Of a stretch of 64,000 bases of DNA, positions 1 through 10,692 are shown one piece after another. Origin of the DNA: Antedon mediterranea (taxonomy: Eukaryota > Echinodermata > Crinoidea > Comatulida > Antedonidae); contig NC_092673.1 of NCBI RefSeq assembly GCF_964355755.1, positions 13,023,001 to 13,087,000 on the forward strand. The letters are read 5' to 3'. Within the stretch, counting starts at the first letter, position 1. Each line of letters starts with the position of its first letter. The notes under the pieces were generated by a model. It had not been told where the DNA came from and did not search any database. It saw nothing but the letters and a program-made list of their open reading frames with translations. Position numbers and translations under genes: made by a program.

Positions 1-159
1 CTTCACAGTCGATTGCGTACATCCTTTGCCAGACATCTCCATATCATTGGCGAGAGTAAAAATAAACACTATTTAAAACATAACATATTTACACAAAAGC
101 TAACATCGTAATCAACTGTTCAGTATTGTCAGTGTTGGTATTCAAGGTTAAAAATATAG

Positions 160-650
160 CTGTGCTGCCATGTAAAAACGCATTCTTAGGGACGTGTCAG
201 ATGTAGATGTTCAAATGATATCTTGTGGAGGCGGCGCAATCCTGGGCAACTTCTGTTTAGCCCAATATCCCACTCGTACAAGTCAAGCAATTGAGTCCAT
301 TTGATGTCCTATTTAGCATACTGTATAAGAAAATGAAATACGTAATACGTAATGAACAGAATATATATTTTTGTAAAACACAAATTTGAGAGTTGAGGTA
401 ATTCAAAATGATAGTGATAACAACTAAATTTACATGTAAGTGTCTTGTTGTGGTAACTAGAATTCTCAAAATTGTTTCTTGTGGTTTTAAGTAGATGAGG
501 CACATTACATATAAAATATACAGTCCTTGCTGGATCTACATGGTGCACCGAAGAATAAACTGTGGATTTTTCACCGGGAGCTGAATGAAAACGATAACAT
601 TTTCTATTTGGAGAGGCACCATCCGAGACCATTGCCCTAACTTCAAATCC
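160..650 (-). pseudogene. P-element/THAP9-like transposase, C-terminal fragment
   Basis: Two minus-strand blocks resemble the catalytic part of P-element-superfamily (THAP9-like) DDE transposases. The first (632 down to about 433) carries MVSDGASPNRK and VYFICNVPHLLKTTRNN, a family hallmark. It ends at a plausible GTAAAT donor. After an intron of about 125 bp with an AG acceptor next to position 308, the second block reads IKWTQLLDLYEWDIGL and later CPGLRRLHKISFEHLHLT, as in the helical region after the catalytic strands. A stop then truncates it near 190. The THAP domain and N-terminal half are not seen nearby. A second, unconnected P-element fragment lies at 55.3 kb. I infer a decayed transposon copy. 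Family assignment is from motif memory and is fairly confident; the exon boundaries are less so. Confidence 0.75.
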
Positions 651-785
651 ACTAGCTTCAACTAGTTCAATTGTTCACTCGTTGCAGTTAAAGTGGCATA
701 GTAGCCAATAGGCGCATGAAGATCAGAAAATATCCCCCGAAGCATTAAGACAAGAACGTGTGACGCAACTGTGCATTGTGCATTA

Positions 786-2447
786 GGCGTCATCTACAAA
801 TTATTTCAGACCACAGAGACGCGTCTGAAAACTTGCAACCCATCAGACGCGTCTGTCCAATGCTGAACCTCATTAACGATCTATTATGAATATTCATGAG
901 CTACCCAATCGCGGCGAAAACGCGTCTGTGTGATTAAAACCCGTCTTCGTTGTTTAGTAGGTAAAACAATAGAAAACGCGTCTGAGTGATTAAAACCCGT
1001 CTGTATTGCTTTTATGGTGAAACAACATTGGTATCATTTCACAGAACCAACAAATCTGAGACTAGGCCTAGGTTATCCTATTTGGACGGAAATTCGTCTC
1101 ATCGGGCCTCTGGGCCTCTGGACTTCAGCTCATGCAGAGAGAAAGAAAGTCTAGGCTAGCCTAGTTTCGGCGGCCTACACTACTAGGCCTATAAATTACT
1201 TAACGCTCCTACCTTGGGTTAGCGAATTATAAAAACAACGACACCTAGGCCTAGGCTAGGATATGAAAAATAAATATATATTCCATATTAAGATTTAACA
1301 TAGGCCTAGGGCCTAGGCCTTTTAAAATGATTACGACATGTGTAAAGAAAAAGGCTCGACCAGAATTTGGAGGGGAAAAACATGTGAGCAGTTTAGAGCT
1401 AGAGAGAGTATTAGGTTTCATGTCATGCGACACAAAATCCAGGTACACGATCTTTACTGTTTTATCGTCGTCAGACGGCAGCCGCCAGAGTATCGCGTTT
1501 CATGCCATGTGACAAAAAAAACTAGGTCTGTATTTATTACGGTCTTCTGTCGGCAGTCTTTTTGAGCGACCGACTGAAAACGTTCTGATACTATATTTAG
1601 AATGAATTGTTTACGATCTTTTTTTCTCGGCATCGTTCTGGATGGACTGGACGTTCGCTATATGTTTATTAGTTGGCCTGTTCGTTGAGGTTCACCTGTG
1701 TTGGATCGCGTGTCTCTACGTTGAGTAGGTAAACACGCACGAAGGAAACGATTACGATTAAAAAATATTATATATTTACAACTTGGTCCTCCGCCAGTTA
1801 AATTTAAAACATTAATTTCACACCTTCTTACTTCACTAAGAACATCGTAGGGTTGTTTATTTAGGTTACAAACTCCCTACGAAGTTCAGAACGTAGCTCA
1901 TTGAAAGTTGTTTATTGAGGTTACGAAGCCAAACAATGGAACCTACGAAGCCAACAACGTAGCCTACAAAGCTACTTCGTAGGTAAAGTTGCAGTATTTT
2001 CTTTCTGTACTGTAGGTCAATAGTTTGAGTGATTCCATGTTCCAAAAGTTAACTTTAACGTTTTTGCATGTGGTAAATTCACTCTTTAGCACAAGAAAAA
2101 TAAAATCGCAAAAATAAAAGGTCGCGAATAAATAGAAACGAAAATTTGCGCTTTACAGTATACTCTGTCGGCGGTAAACGGGTATACCTGTACTGATTTG
2201 TTTGTCTTACTGCCGGTTGTAAATAATAATTTAATATCATTCACTCTTGCATGTAGCGCGTTTAACACCAGTACACAGTATAACAATGTGCAGTCAGCCG
2301 TATATAGGGGCGGGGCCATAGTCGAACATGCATATTGGCGTCTAGACGCAGCCAAATCAGACGGGTTTTGAGACGCGTTTTTGGGTAAACAATAGAAAAC
2401 GCGTCTGGACGCTGATTTGTGGTCTGAAATAATTTGTAGATGACGCC
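786..2447. mobile_element. Non-autonomous PIF/Harbinger-like DNA transposon (1662 bp)
   Basis: Perfect 30-bp terminal inverted repeats, beginning GGCGTCATCTACAAATTATT, occupy 786-815 and 2418-2447. They are flanked by the 3-bp direct repeat TTA (783-785 and 2448-2450), which fits the TWA target preference of PIF/Harbinger transposons. No transposase is recognisable inside. Both subterminal regions carry repeated ACGCGTCTG motifs: near 818, 847, 919 and 975 on the left, and inverted near 2375-2400 on the right. A 30-bp direct repeat occurs at 917-946 and 973-1002. The interior also holds an AGGCCTAGG-rich stretch (about 1060-1325) and CTACGAAG-type repeats (about 1870-1985). Perfect ends suggest a fairly recent insertion. 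Superfamily is inferred from the ends and target site only. Confidence 0.8.
1060..1325. repeat. AGGCCTAGG-rich palindromic simple-sequence cluster
   Basis: Dense overlapping AGGCCT, CCTAGG and GGCCTA hexamers (for example TAGGCCTAGGGCCTAGGCCT near 1301-1320). Similar clusters recur at 8225-8330, 45285-45870 and 57000-57095. Individual hexamers are self-complementary, so these stretches can form many alternative hairpins. No coding role is seen. Confidence 0.7.
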
Positions 2448-2450
2448 TTA

Positions 2451-2667
2451 AGCAGATATTGTTGATTGGGCATTATTTTGTCTTTTCCTTAATTGAAATA
2501 AATTTGGTCGCAATACTGTACATAAACTACAACGTTCTTGGTCCTTAGGAATAAATAGATTGCACTTGTTGTGGTATTTCCCCATTTGGCCCCTTCTTCC
2601 ACTCTATTATCTCCTTAAAATCATCATTCCCAATGCAAATTTTTTTTTGAAAAAACATCCTATCATA
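2451..2667. other. Short intergenic stretch, nothing recognised
   Basis: AT-rich sequence between the Harbinger-like element and the next gene's 3' end. No coding or repeat signal was found. Confidence 0.5.
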
Positions 2668-3283
2668 CTAATGATCTTTATATCTAAATTGTAAAAAACT
2701 TCTTTTCTGGCAAAAGCTGAAATTATTCCAAACTGTTACATTTAAAATTACTTGGCCTGTAGGTGCTAATTGAATGACTTGATCACCATTTCGCCAACAT
2801 ATAAGACCATTATCGCGAGCTTCTTGTTCTAAATCTGCTAATGTCCTACTACCTGTACTGATACACAAAGTTTCCTCAGCTCCACATGGACAAATATGCT
2901 CTTCGTATTTAGCAACAACAATGTTGGTTTTCACAGTTTTTCTGTCAGAGGTTTTTATCTTCTTGGTTTTGACTTTCCACCGGTTTAGTTTCATCGAGCA
3001 GCATTTGCAAATATAATATGCATGGATACCTATAAATTAGAAAATAAACAAGTTTAAAAAAAAATAATGCGGGCAGTGAGAGTTAACATTTACAGTACAA
3101 AGAATATATTTTTAGATACATGAAAAATATTGTTCGTTTACCTTCTACATCAGATTCAACATCAATCTCTAACGCATCACAGATTAGTTTTGCCACTGCT
3201 TCTTTTTTCAATGGTGCCCTATCTGTCCATGAAGGAGGGTTTTCGCAACCGCAAAGCCTGCATACACTCAGAATTTTTTCCAT
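2668..3283 (-). CDS. Two-exon gene with a CxxC...CxxC zinc-binding domain, unknown function
   Basis: Exon 1 (3283-3142) starts MEKILSVCRLCGCENPPSW, the ATG lying directly after an AG acceptor, so a 5' non-coding exon probably lies upstream. It ends at GTAGAAG|GTAAAC. Exon 2 (3029-2668) joins in phase (GG|T) and supplies the second pair, YYICKCCSMKLNRWK, followed by basic sequence and CPCGAEETL. The domain is therefore C-x2-C, about 48 residues, C-x2-C, an arrangement like ZAD or other treble-clef protein-interaction zinc fingers. The encoded protein is about 167 residues with no broken frames, which is unusual in this window. I do not recognise the family. It could be a host gene or a domesticated transposon N-terminus. 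Start and splice choices rest on consensus only. Confidence 0.55.
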
Positions 3284-4075
3284 CTGTAATAAGTAACAAC
3301 ACGAAATGGTAAATTTAAAATTTTTTATAACCAAACAATTAAGGTTGTAGACATGTTCATACAAAAGAAAAATTAACAACCTGGGCCTAACTGAACATGG
3401 TATCAATAATTAATAAATACTACTGTCAGAACAAGTAAAATTGTTTTTTGATTATTTAGGCCTAGTAGTCTAGTAGTAAAAATTTAAAATTTTGACCCAG
3501 CCAGTAGTGTTCTTTGCATGGATGACAACTACAGTATGCCTAAATTTATCCTTAGAACATAAACTTTAATTTTCCGGGTGTTGTCACTTTTTAAAATTAC
3601 CCGAACATGCAAATTATAGAGGTACATCTATAAATCGATCATATCTTAACAATGCTTTTCTCTATTGAACTAATTTTGGTACCACTTGATTTAGAAGATA
3701 ATAATAATCTATATATTAATGCTACTAAATGTTTCTCGTAATTTTACGTATCTCCTCCAAAACCACTGAAAGATAAGTGCTTACATTTGGCACACTGATG
3801 TTTATTGAGGGGCCGCACACAATATTCTGTCACTTTCCTGAATTTTAAGGATAAACACTAAAAAAGGGCAAAAAATAGCAGTAATTTGACGTCACAGCGA
3901 CCATGTTACGTCACTGTATAAACTATGCAACGTTCTCTGTTGTGTACCGCTATGGCCGGATACCATGCCAGGCCGCTAAATAAACAGTCTTTAGTCAACC
4001 GTATCGAATGATCGCGCCATTGAAGTTTTAAATAATTACACCTATCCTTGGAACAAAATGTATTTTTTAAATCAC
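3284..4075. other. Intergenic region upstream of the C4-zinc gene
   Basis: AT-rich with short AGGCCTAGTAG motifs near 3459-3475. It probably contains the 5' end of the minus-strand gene at 2668-3283. I see no other coding or repeat signal. Confidence 0.4.
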
Positions 4076-4145
4076 GGTTTGGCTCACTGAGCAAATCGCC
4101 GTGACCATTAATATCAATGTTCAGGACTTCGAGTTCGAATCTGCG
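4076..4145 (+). repeat. tRNA-like SINE head (A box and B box)
   Basis: TGGCTCACTGAGC (from about 4080) resembles an RNA polymerase III A box, and GAGTTCGAATC (about 4130-4140) resembles a B box, at tRNA-like spacing. A-rich sequence follows (4155-4310). This fits the head and body of a tRNA-derived SINE. I could not fold a full cloverleaf, so a functional tRNA gene is unlikely. Confidence 0.35.
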
Positions 4146-4599
4146 ACATGGTTAAATTAAAAAATCAAAACTAGACCTCAATCTAATAATCTAATTACAA
4201 AACTAGCAAAAGAGATACGAAACCTCATACGCACACAAAAAGCAAAATATAATAAACCATGAAATAACAAAAATGTAAATGAACACAAAAAAACCACAAA
4301 TGGATTAACGAAAAATACACCTGAAATATAGTTTGGTATTACTTTCGTTAGTGTCCGCGCGCATCATCTTATTTCAACATCATGCATTTTTTTGTGTTGA
4401 TTTCAAGTCCGTAAGAGGCTGTGGTTTCATTATGCCAATACTTCTCAATTCTATAAATTACCAATTCATATGTTCACATTGAAATTTTTTCAACTGCCAA
4501 CTGATTATCAGAGTTCAACCTGCATCTCCCTCTCATGTGCACCCTAGATTAATATTCACACAGCGACTTCCCATATCCAGTATTGCTTTCATTTTGTAG
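4146..4599. other. A-rich intergenic DNA
   Basis: Long A-rich stretches on the plus strand (about 4155-4310), possibly a decayed SINE tail, then AT-rich unique sequence leading into the 3' end of the LINE. No gene is seen. Confidence 0.4.
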
Positions 4600-6560
4600 C
4601 TCATAGTTTACTTAAAAGTGAAGGAATACTTGTATAACAAAATCCATGGCTTTTTATGAGTGATATGATATGAAGAGTGCGCTTATTATGATACTTACTC
4701 ATCCCATGCGAATTAGTATATAACCATATATCAAAGCCGACAAAAACTGCGACTGCTAGTAATAATTTATTTCGGAACTTCACTTTTGTAACAGTGGCAC
4801 ACTTCACATTTTGAAGGTGCGTCCAACAACAATATATAATAAATGAAAGCACAAGATAGACAAAAACATAGGCAATCTTACTTAATCTACATACGGTAAC
4901 ATGTAATAAACTCATTCATTCCCCTCCCTCCCCTTCTCCAAATATAACAAGTACAACATGTAATTTAAATACAGTACATGATTACTCTTAATCTACAAAA
5001 CCAATCACTAAGGGCTTGTTTGACTACAGACGAGCAGAATGTATTGGGAATATCTTTGAAGTTACGAATACAATCAAATATATCATTGGCGTTACCTTTC
5101 TTAAATATATTTTCTATACAGCTTAAAATCTTATAACTGAAGTAATTAAAATGACAATTGAAGGCAATTAAAGAATCAAGTAATAACCTCGGCCAACGTC
5201 TTTTTTCCATCTTTAAAACTCAATCTATGAAATTATTTTGTATGTCTGATATAGGTATCCAGCCAAGATATGAAGAGTGCGCTTATTATGATACTTACTC
5301 ATCCCATGCGAATTAGTATATAACCATATATCAAAGCCGACAAAGACTGCGACTGCTAGTAATAATTTATTTCGGAACTTCACTTTTGTAACAGTGGCAC
5401 ACTTCACATTTTGAAGGTGTGTCCAACAACAATATATAATAAATGAAAGCACAAGATAGACAAAAACATAGGCAATCTTACTTAATCTACATACGGTAAC
5501 ATGTAATAAACTCATTCATTCCCCTCCCTCCCCTTCTCCAAATATAACAAGTACAACATGTAATTTAAATACAGTACATGATTACTCTTAATCTACAAAA
5601 CCAATCACTAAGTGCTTGTTTGACTACAGACGAGCAGAATGTATTGGGAATATCTTTGAAGTTACGAATACAATCAAATATATCATTGGCGTTACCTTTC
5701 TTAAATATATTTTCTATACAGCTTAAAATCTTATAACTTAAGTAATTAAAATCACAATTGAAGGCAATTAAAGAATCAAGTAATAACCTCGGCCAACGTC
5801 TTTTTTCCATCTTTAAAACTCAATCTATGAAATTATTTTGTATGTCTGATATAGGTATCCAGCCAAGGTCACCGTATAATGCTGTTCGTGGAGTATTACG
5901 AGATGCTTTCAAAATGCATCGGGCCATTTGCAGTTGCAACCGTTCAAGTTTATCGGTATCGCAACTACTACCGCACCACACAGAACATGCATATAGTTAA
6001 TTGAAGGAAGAGCAATTGCTTTCCACAAGATATTACCATAATATACTCAATTTAAGTTATTACAATGGTCAATGATGGATTTTATATACGCAATAAGGCG
6101 ATTTCCTTTCTTAATTACATCATCAATATGAAAGTGATCATTGAGGTTATATTTATAGTGATCTACTTCTGAAATACCATGGTTACCTAATTTCCAAATT
6201 TTAGTTTTATTAGTACGCTTGCCAATAACCATGAGATTGTACTTTTCATAATTAAATTGCAATTTCCAAACTTGTGAAAACATATTTTTCATTTTGTGTT
6301 CATTGTCTGCAATCAAGACAACATCATCAGCCCAAAACAACCCCCCTAACCAAATACCATTAATTCTTACACCAATATCATGGGATCTCAGAAGTTTTGT
6401 AAACTCATTTTATAAATATGCAGAACAACACCGATGAAAGGACACACCCTTGTTTCACACCTTGTTCAATACCGAATGCCTCTGTATATATATCTCCAAA
6501 TTTGTCCTTTAATATGTTTATACAACAGATCTATGATTTATATATACTTTTCTATATGTG
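4600..6560 (-). mobile_element. LINE-type non-LTR retrotransposon fragment (RT and C-terminal region)
   Basis: Reading from 6560 downward, pieces of reverse transcriptase appear in order: the segment before the GVKQGCVLSSVLF motif (about 6480-6420), then FWADDVVLIADNEHKMKNMF at 6340-6280, a variant of the catalytic F/YADD box, then the thumb and C-terminal region with GNILWKAIALPSINYMHVLC. The downstream WMEKRRWPRLLLDSLIAFN region is present twice because of a 600-bp tandem duplication. Frames are broken in several places (near 6346, 6040 and 5870), so this is an inactive copy. The KQGC motif and the C-terminal layout point to an RTE/R2-side LINE rather than the CR1-like elements elsewhere in the window, but the clade is a guess. 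Confidence 0.7.
4668..5867. repeat. 600-bp tandem duplication inside the LINE
   Basis: Positions 4668-5267 and 5268-5867 are direct copies with an offset of exactly 600 bp. By eye only about five substitutions distinguish them, for example near 4745/5345, 4820/5420, 5013/5613 and 5140/5740. The copies are adjacent without spacer. This implies a young local duplication, or an assembly artefact, superimposed on an older LINE. Confidence 0.9.
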
Positions 6561-7029
6561 CTAATGAAATATTGTCGGAAGTGTCATTTTTCTCACCATC
6601 TGATCTTTGACCTGGGCCTAACATATCTCTTTAACCATTTAAAGATATGATAAAATTTAGTCTAATAGAACATTTTGGCAAAATAGGACCACAAGTGAGA
6701 TTATTAACCTTTAACTATATTTTGACATGCTTTTGGTATTTAGTAATACTTTTTTCATAGACTCAAATGGGATTTGATATAATTATAATAATGGTAATAG
6801 TCTAATGGTTAATTTTTTCATAAAATGGCCAAAACTTCAGTTATAATTGTAATATATTTAATTATTTACCATAGTAAATCTATGGACAGGTTTTTTTTTT
6901 CTAAAATGATTTGTATTGTGCTATTATACATACTGAAACTAATAATATTTTAGATAATGCTTGTTGCATTTTATTGTGTGTTTTCCACATCTTCTACGTG
7001 ATCATTGCAATTATAAATATTTTGACATT
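6561..7029. other. AT-rich intergenic stretch
   Basis: No coding similarity or repeat structure was recognised. It contains short poly-T and poly-A runs only. Confidence 0.4.
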
Positions 7030-7935
7030 CCATCACTACAACCACATGATCCAGTACATCGTAGTCCCTTTGAGCGACAACTGCAGCTAGCTCTAGAGCA
7101 TGAAGTACGTCCACAGAATATCAGTTGTCAACAATGTTGGTATGAGTTCTTTGGTGCTTTCATCAATGTTCCATCCATAGTTGGTTGCTGCTGGGATATC
7201 CTGATTGCTTCTTGTTGACTGTAGCCAGACACATGTTTGGTAATGAGCCCTCTTTATATGGATTTTCCCCCTCAAAAATAACTTTAAACGTAGCTTGTAG
7301 TGGATTTCACTGTGGTTGCATTATAGTACAGCTTGCATACAAATTCTTCTACATTTCTGTTGACATTTGCAACAAGGGGAAATCTTCAAAACACCATCTA
7401 GAAGGCTGCTTCCATGCTGCTTTCTTTGAAATTCCATGGAATTGGCTTACAGTATCACAACCACTTATAGCATGGAATAAATGATTTTGTACAATATTTA
7501 CAGGCAAATTGATGCACCGGCACATATTTTGGCTGTTTATCCAAACCTCATAAGTGAGAAGATCCCAGAAATGTAAAAGTAAGACGAGAACATCTGTATC
7601 TCTACTCATGATTATTGTACATTTATAACCAATGGCTTTTGCATCAATTGTATGGAGGATTATCCAAGTATCGGCTTCCTCGTGATCAGATTGTAACTTA
7701 GTTGATGATTCCACTCTGAAATCGTCAACAAATCCACCAGCAGTAACTATTTCTCTGTTCATTGTTCCTTTTTCCACAAGTGATGTAGACAGGAAATCAG
7801 TAAGGTTGGTCTTGTTTTCTGACATATCAATAAATGACTTCCAATTATCTGGCAAAGGTTCTGATGGTTCATTGATAATTCGCCTAAATGGGTTTGCTTC
7901 TTTTTCCAGCTCGTTTGACACGAGTACCACTTTTA
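7030..7935 (-). pseudogene. Multi-copy 'EADT/GCDTVS' family protein, C-terminal fragment
   Basis: The longest open part (7930-7349, 193 aa) contains QSDHEEADTWIILHTIDA, MSRDTDVLVLLLHFW and HAISGCDTVSQFHGISKKAAW. These are hallmarks of a large multi-copy protein family annotated as uncharacterised in cnidarian, echinoderm and other invertebrate genomes. A frameshift near 7300-7349 moves the reading frame, and the family C-terminus continues at 7275-7093 with HIKRAHYQTCVWLQS and NYGWNIDESTKELIP. The conserved acidic residues (HEEAD, SRDTDV, GCD) suggest a metal-dependent nuclease-like fold; that is inference. Copy number and decay suggest a mobile-element gene. The N-terminal part is missing here. 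A second relic carrying the earlier modules lies at 60.4-62.3 kb. Confidence 0.65.
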
Positions 7936-8923
7936 ATTGAGCCCTTTAGGTACTGGTCGAAAGTACAGTAACATCTATTCTAGTACAGTTAGGGATGTTC
8001 CGAAAGTTGCTGAAGTTAATGCATCTGCTAACTTACCAAATTGCGTGGGACCTTTTGGCTTTCCACCTATGGCCTATATATTCGGTAACCCTATATATTC
8101 TCGCCTAATAATAAATAGTTTAGGCAGCCTAGGTCTACATACAATTAATATTAATAGTAAATACTATTAATTATTGAATAACAAATATCATAATATTATT
8201 AAGCTAAATATATTGAATAATTATATGTAGCTAGGGCCTAGGCCAAAGCATCGGAACGCCACCTAAAACACAACACTGAATTGCCTAGGCCTAGATTGGC
8301 GGCTAGGGCCTAGGAGCGCCTAGGCAGGTCAAGCACTCCCCCAGAGCCACGCTCGTAAATGAAAGCAGCAGCCTGCAAATTAACCACCGTGCTCTTGGAA
8401 CAAAGTGGACGAACAATTAACATGGTCTATTAAAAACTTAAACAATTTATCTTTTTAAGTACCTAAGTTTTAATATGCCAATACGTGCAGAAAACTTTAA
8501 TAATACAATTTAAAAATACATAAAATATATCTATCTACGAATCTATAAAACTTGAAATTGACTTCTTCTTGACTGATCTTTTCGTGTTTGGTATTAAATT
8601 GCATGTTTCAAAAGCTAATTAAAATTCTGTTAAAAAACGGCTGGATTTGCGACCATGTACACTGTTATTCCCATATTTAGAAATCGTTTGTGTTTTATTT
8701 ACTTTACACGCCAAAACTCGCCGGTAGAGGCCGGTGGTCTAATGGTGTATACACAAAGTACTACCGGAAATGATAAGATCTACAGGCTCGCGACACTTTG
8801 TAATGCTGTAGCATAGGAAATTATGTTTATTAAGGCAGAATTAATTAGGTTATAAACAAGCGATTAAACATTAGCATCTTCTTCTGTATATTTCCTCCAT
8901 GGTTTTACCATACTCCGATTGAT
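7936..8923. other. Intergenic DNA with an AGGCCTAGG cluster
   Basis: Contains an AGGCCTAGG-rich cluster at about 8225-8330. The rest is AT-rich. No exon or element was recognised. Confidence 0.4.
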
Positions 8924-8979
8924 TTACACATGCACATTCTCATATAGTATCATCTGCGGTAAAAAAATAAAAGTTTTTC

Positions 8980-10123
8980 TTACAATGATATCATGTATAT
9001 CAACGTCATTTACATCGATTATCGTTTTCGTTAATGTTGTTGTCTTCTTCGTTGGCAATGGTATCATGCATACTGTATCAACGTCATCAACAATATCGAT
9101 CTTATCTTCATAATTTTCGTTAATGTTGTTTTCTTCGTTGGCAATAGTATCATGCATATCAACGTCATTAACATCGATGTTATCTTCAAAATTTTCGTTA
9201 ATGTTGTTGTCTTCTTCGTTGGCAATGGTATCATGCATATCAACGTCAATAACAACATCGATCTTATCTTCATAATTTTCGTTAATGTTGTTGTCTTCTT
9301 CGTTGGCAATGGTATCATGTAGATCAACGTCATTAACATCAATCTTATCTTCATAATTTTCGTTAATGTTGTTGTCTTCTTCGTTGGCAATGGTATCATG
9401 TAGATCAACGTCATTAACATCGATCTTATCTTCATAATTTTCGTTAATGTTGTTGTCTTCTTCGTTGGCAATGGTATCATGCATATCAACGTCATTAACA
9501 ACATCGATCTTATCTTCATAATTTTCGTTAATGTTGTTTTCTTCCTTGGCAATGGTATCATGCATATCAACGTCATTAACAACATCGATCTTATCTTCAT
9601 AATTTTCGTTAATGTTGTTTTCTTCTTCGTTGGCAATGATATCATGTATATCAATGTCATTAACATCGATCTTCATAATTTTCATTAATGTTGTTGTCTT
9701 CTTTATTGGCAATGGTATCATGCATATCAACAGCATTAACAACATCGATCTTATCTTCATAATTTTCATTAATGTTGTCTTCTTCGTTGTCAATGGTATC
9801 ATGTATAACAACGTCATTAACATCGATCTTATCTTCATAATTTTCATTAATGTTGTTGTCTTCTTCGTTGTCAATGGTATCATGCATATCAACGTCATTA
9901 ACAACATCGATCTTATCTTCATAATTTTTGTTAATGTTGTCTTCTTCGTTATCAATGGTATCATGCATATCAACGTCATTAACATCGATCTTATCTTCAT
10001 AATTTTCGTTACTGTTTTTGTCTTCTTCGTTGGCAATGGTATCATGCATATCAACGTCATTAACATCGATCTTATCTTCATAATTTTCCCTAATGTTTTT
10101 GTCTTCTTCGTTGTCAATATCAC
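8980..10123. repeat. 81-bp tandem repeat array
   Basis: Direct repeats of 81 bp (for example 9301 to 9382) with shared GGCAATGGTATCATGCATAT and TCGTTAATGTTG cores. Units alternate between forms with one or two AAC codons and one or two TTG codons, giving 75-84 bp lengths. Divergence is low in the centre and higher at both ends, as expected for unequal crossing over. Confidence 0.95.
8985..10123 (-). CDS. Acidic 27-residue coding minisatellite (81-bp unit)
   Basis: About 14 tandem units of 81 bp (variants of 75, 78 and 84 bp) encode on the minus strand an Asn/Asp/Glu-rich 27-mer containing NEEDNNINENYEDK and DVDMHDTIA. Nearly all length variants are multiples of three, so the frame is kept from 10123 to about 9665. 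There a 5-bp deletion (CTTATCTTCAT shortened to CTTCAT) shifts the frame, after which the acidic phase resumes in another frame down to about 9100. Upstream, LLSSDIDNEED is preceded by a pyrimidine-rich AG acceptor near 10150, suggesting this is one exon of a larger gene. The plus strand is also open but hydrophobic and antisense. Function is unknown; low-complexity acidic repeats are typical of disordered extracellular or calcium-binding proteins. Confidence 0.5.
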
Positions 10124-10311
10124 TCGATAGTAAGAAATTAGAAACTAATAATTGAAAAGCAGTACAATATTAATTTCTATGCTGGAGATTGTATTATTAT
10201 TATTTATCATAATTAATTGTATTATTTTGTTTGTAAACTATATGTAACTGTTATTTATTTTCTTTGTTATGTTATTGTAATACCGTATGTGTTACATGTA
10301 TGAAATGAAAT

Positions 10312-10470
10312 AGTTAGTCTTCGGTCTCTTCATTGTCTTTGATAACTGTCATGGCGAGACATGTGTTCCAACCACCACCGTTTAAAAAGGTTACATGTAC
10401 GGGTAGCGGCAGGTTTTGTAGATCACCATCAACTATGGTATCCTGTGTGATGGTAAACAAGAAATTTGTC
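10312..10470 (-). CDS. Possible terminal exon, unknown protein
   Basis: After an AG acceptor (either near 10470 or at CACAG near 10447) an open frame reads TIVDGDLQNLPLPVHVTF then NGGGWNTCLAMTVIKDNEET and a stop near 10315. The composition looks coding, unlike its AT-rich surroundings. It lies upstream of the acidic repeat on the same strand, but its own stop argues against one shared transcript. Family not recognised. It could be a chance open frame of about 50 codons. Confidence 0.3.
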
Positions 10471-10689
10471 GTCTGGTGTTGCAATTACGGCCTCAAATGG
10501 ACGTGTTAAACTATAGGATAAATTAAAAAGAAAAAGAAGATTTTTTTTTTATGTATCATTGATATTTGTATATTATGTATCAGGCATATGGGATAAACCC
10601 ATTAAAACGAAGGACGGCCATACATTGCAAAATAAAATAATTTGAACGTAACAGTAGAGAAAATCCGAACTGGATTGAAAAATATAGAT
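10471..10689. other. AT-rich spacer
   Basis: No coding signal. The right end carries the left arm of the palindrome described at 10677-12516. Confidence 0.4.
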
Positions 10690-10692
10690 TAA

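Noticed and set aside
4132-4145. tRNA gene from GTTCGAATC-type B box
   Set aside because: No acceptor or anticodon stem could be paired around it. It fits a SINE head better than a tRNA gene.
6961-7484. Plus-strand open frames over 7 kb
   Set aside because: They are antisense to the EADT/GCDTVS relic, whose minus-strand frames match a known family.
9479-10130. Plus-strand hydrophobic open frame across the 81-bp repeat
   Set aside because: It is the antisense of the acidic repeat. The minus frame has a codon-like pattern and a plausible splice acceptor, while the plus frame is Ile/Phe/Asn-rich by complementarity.
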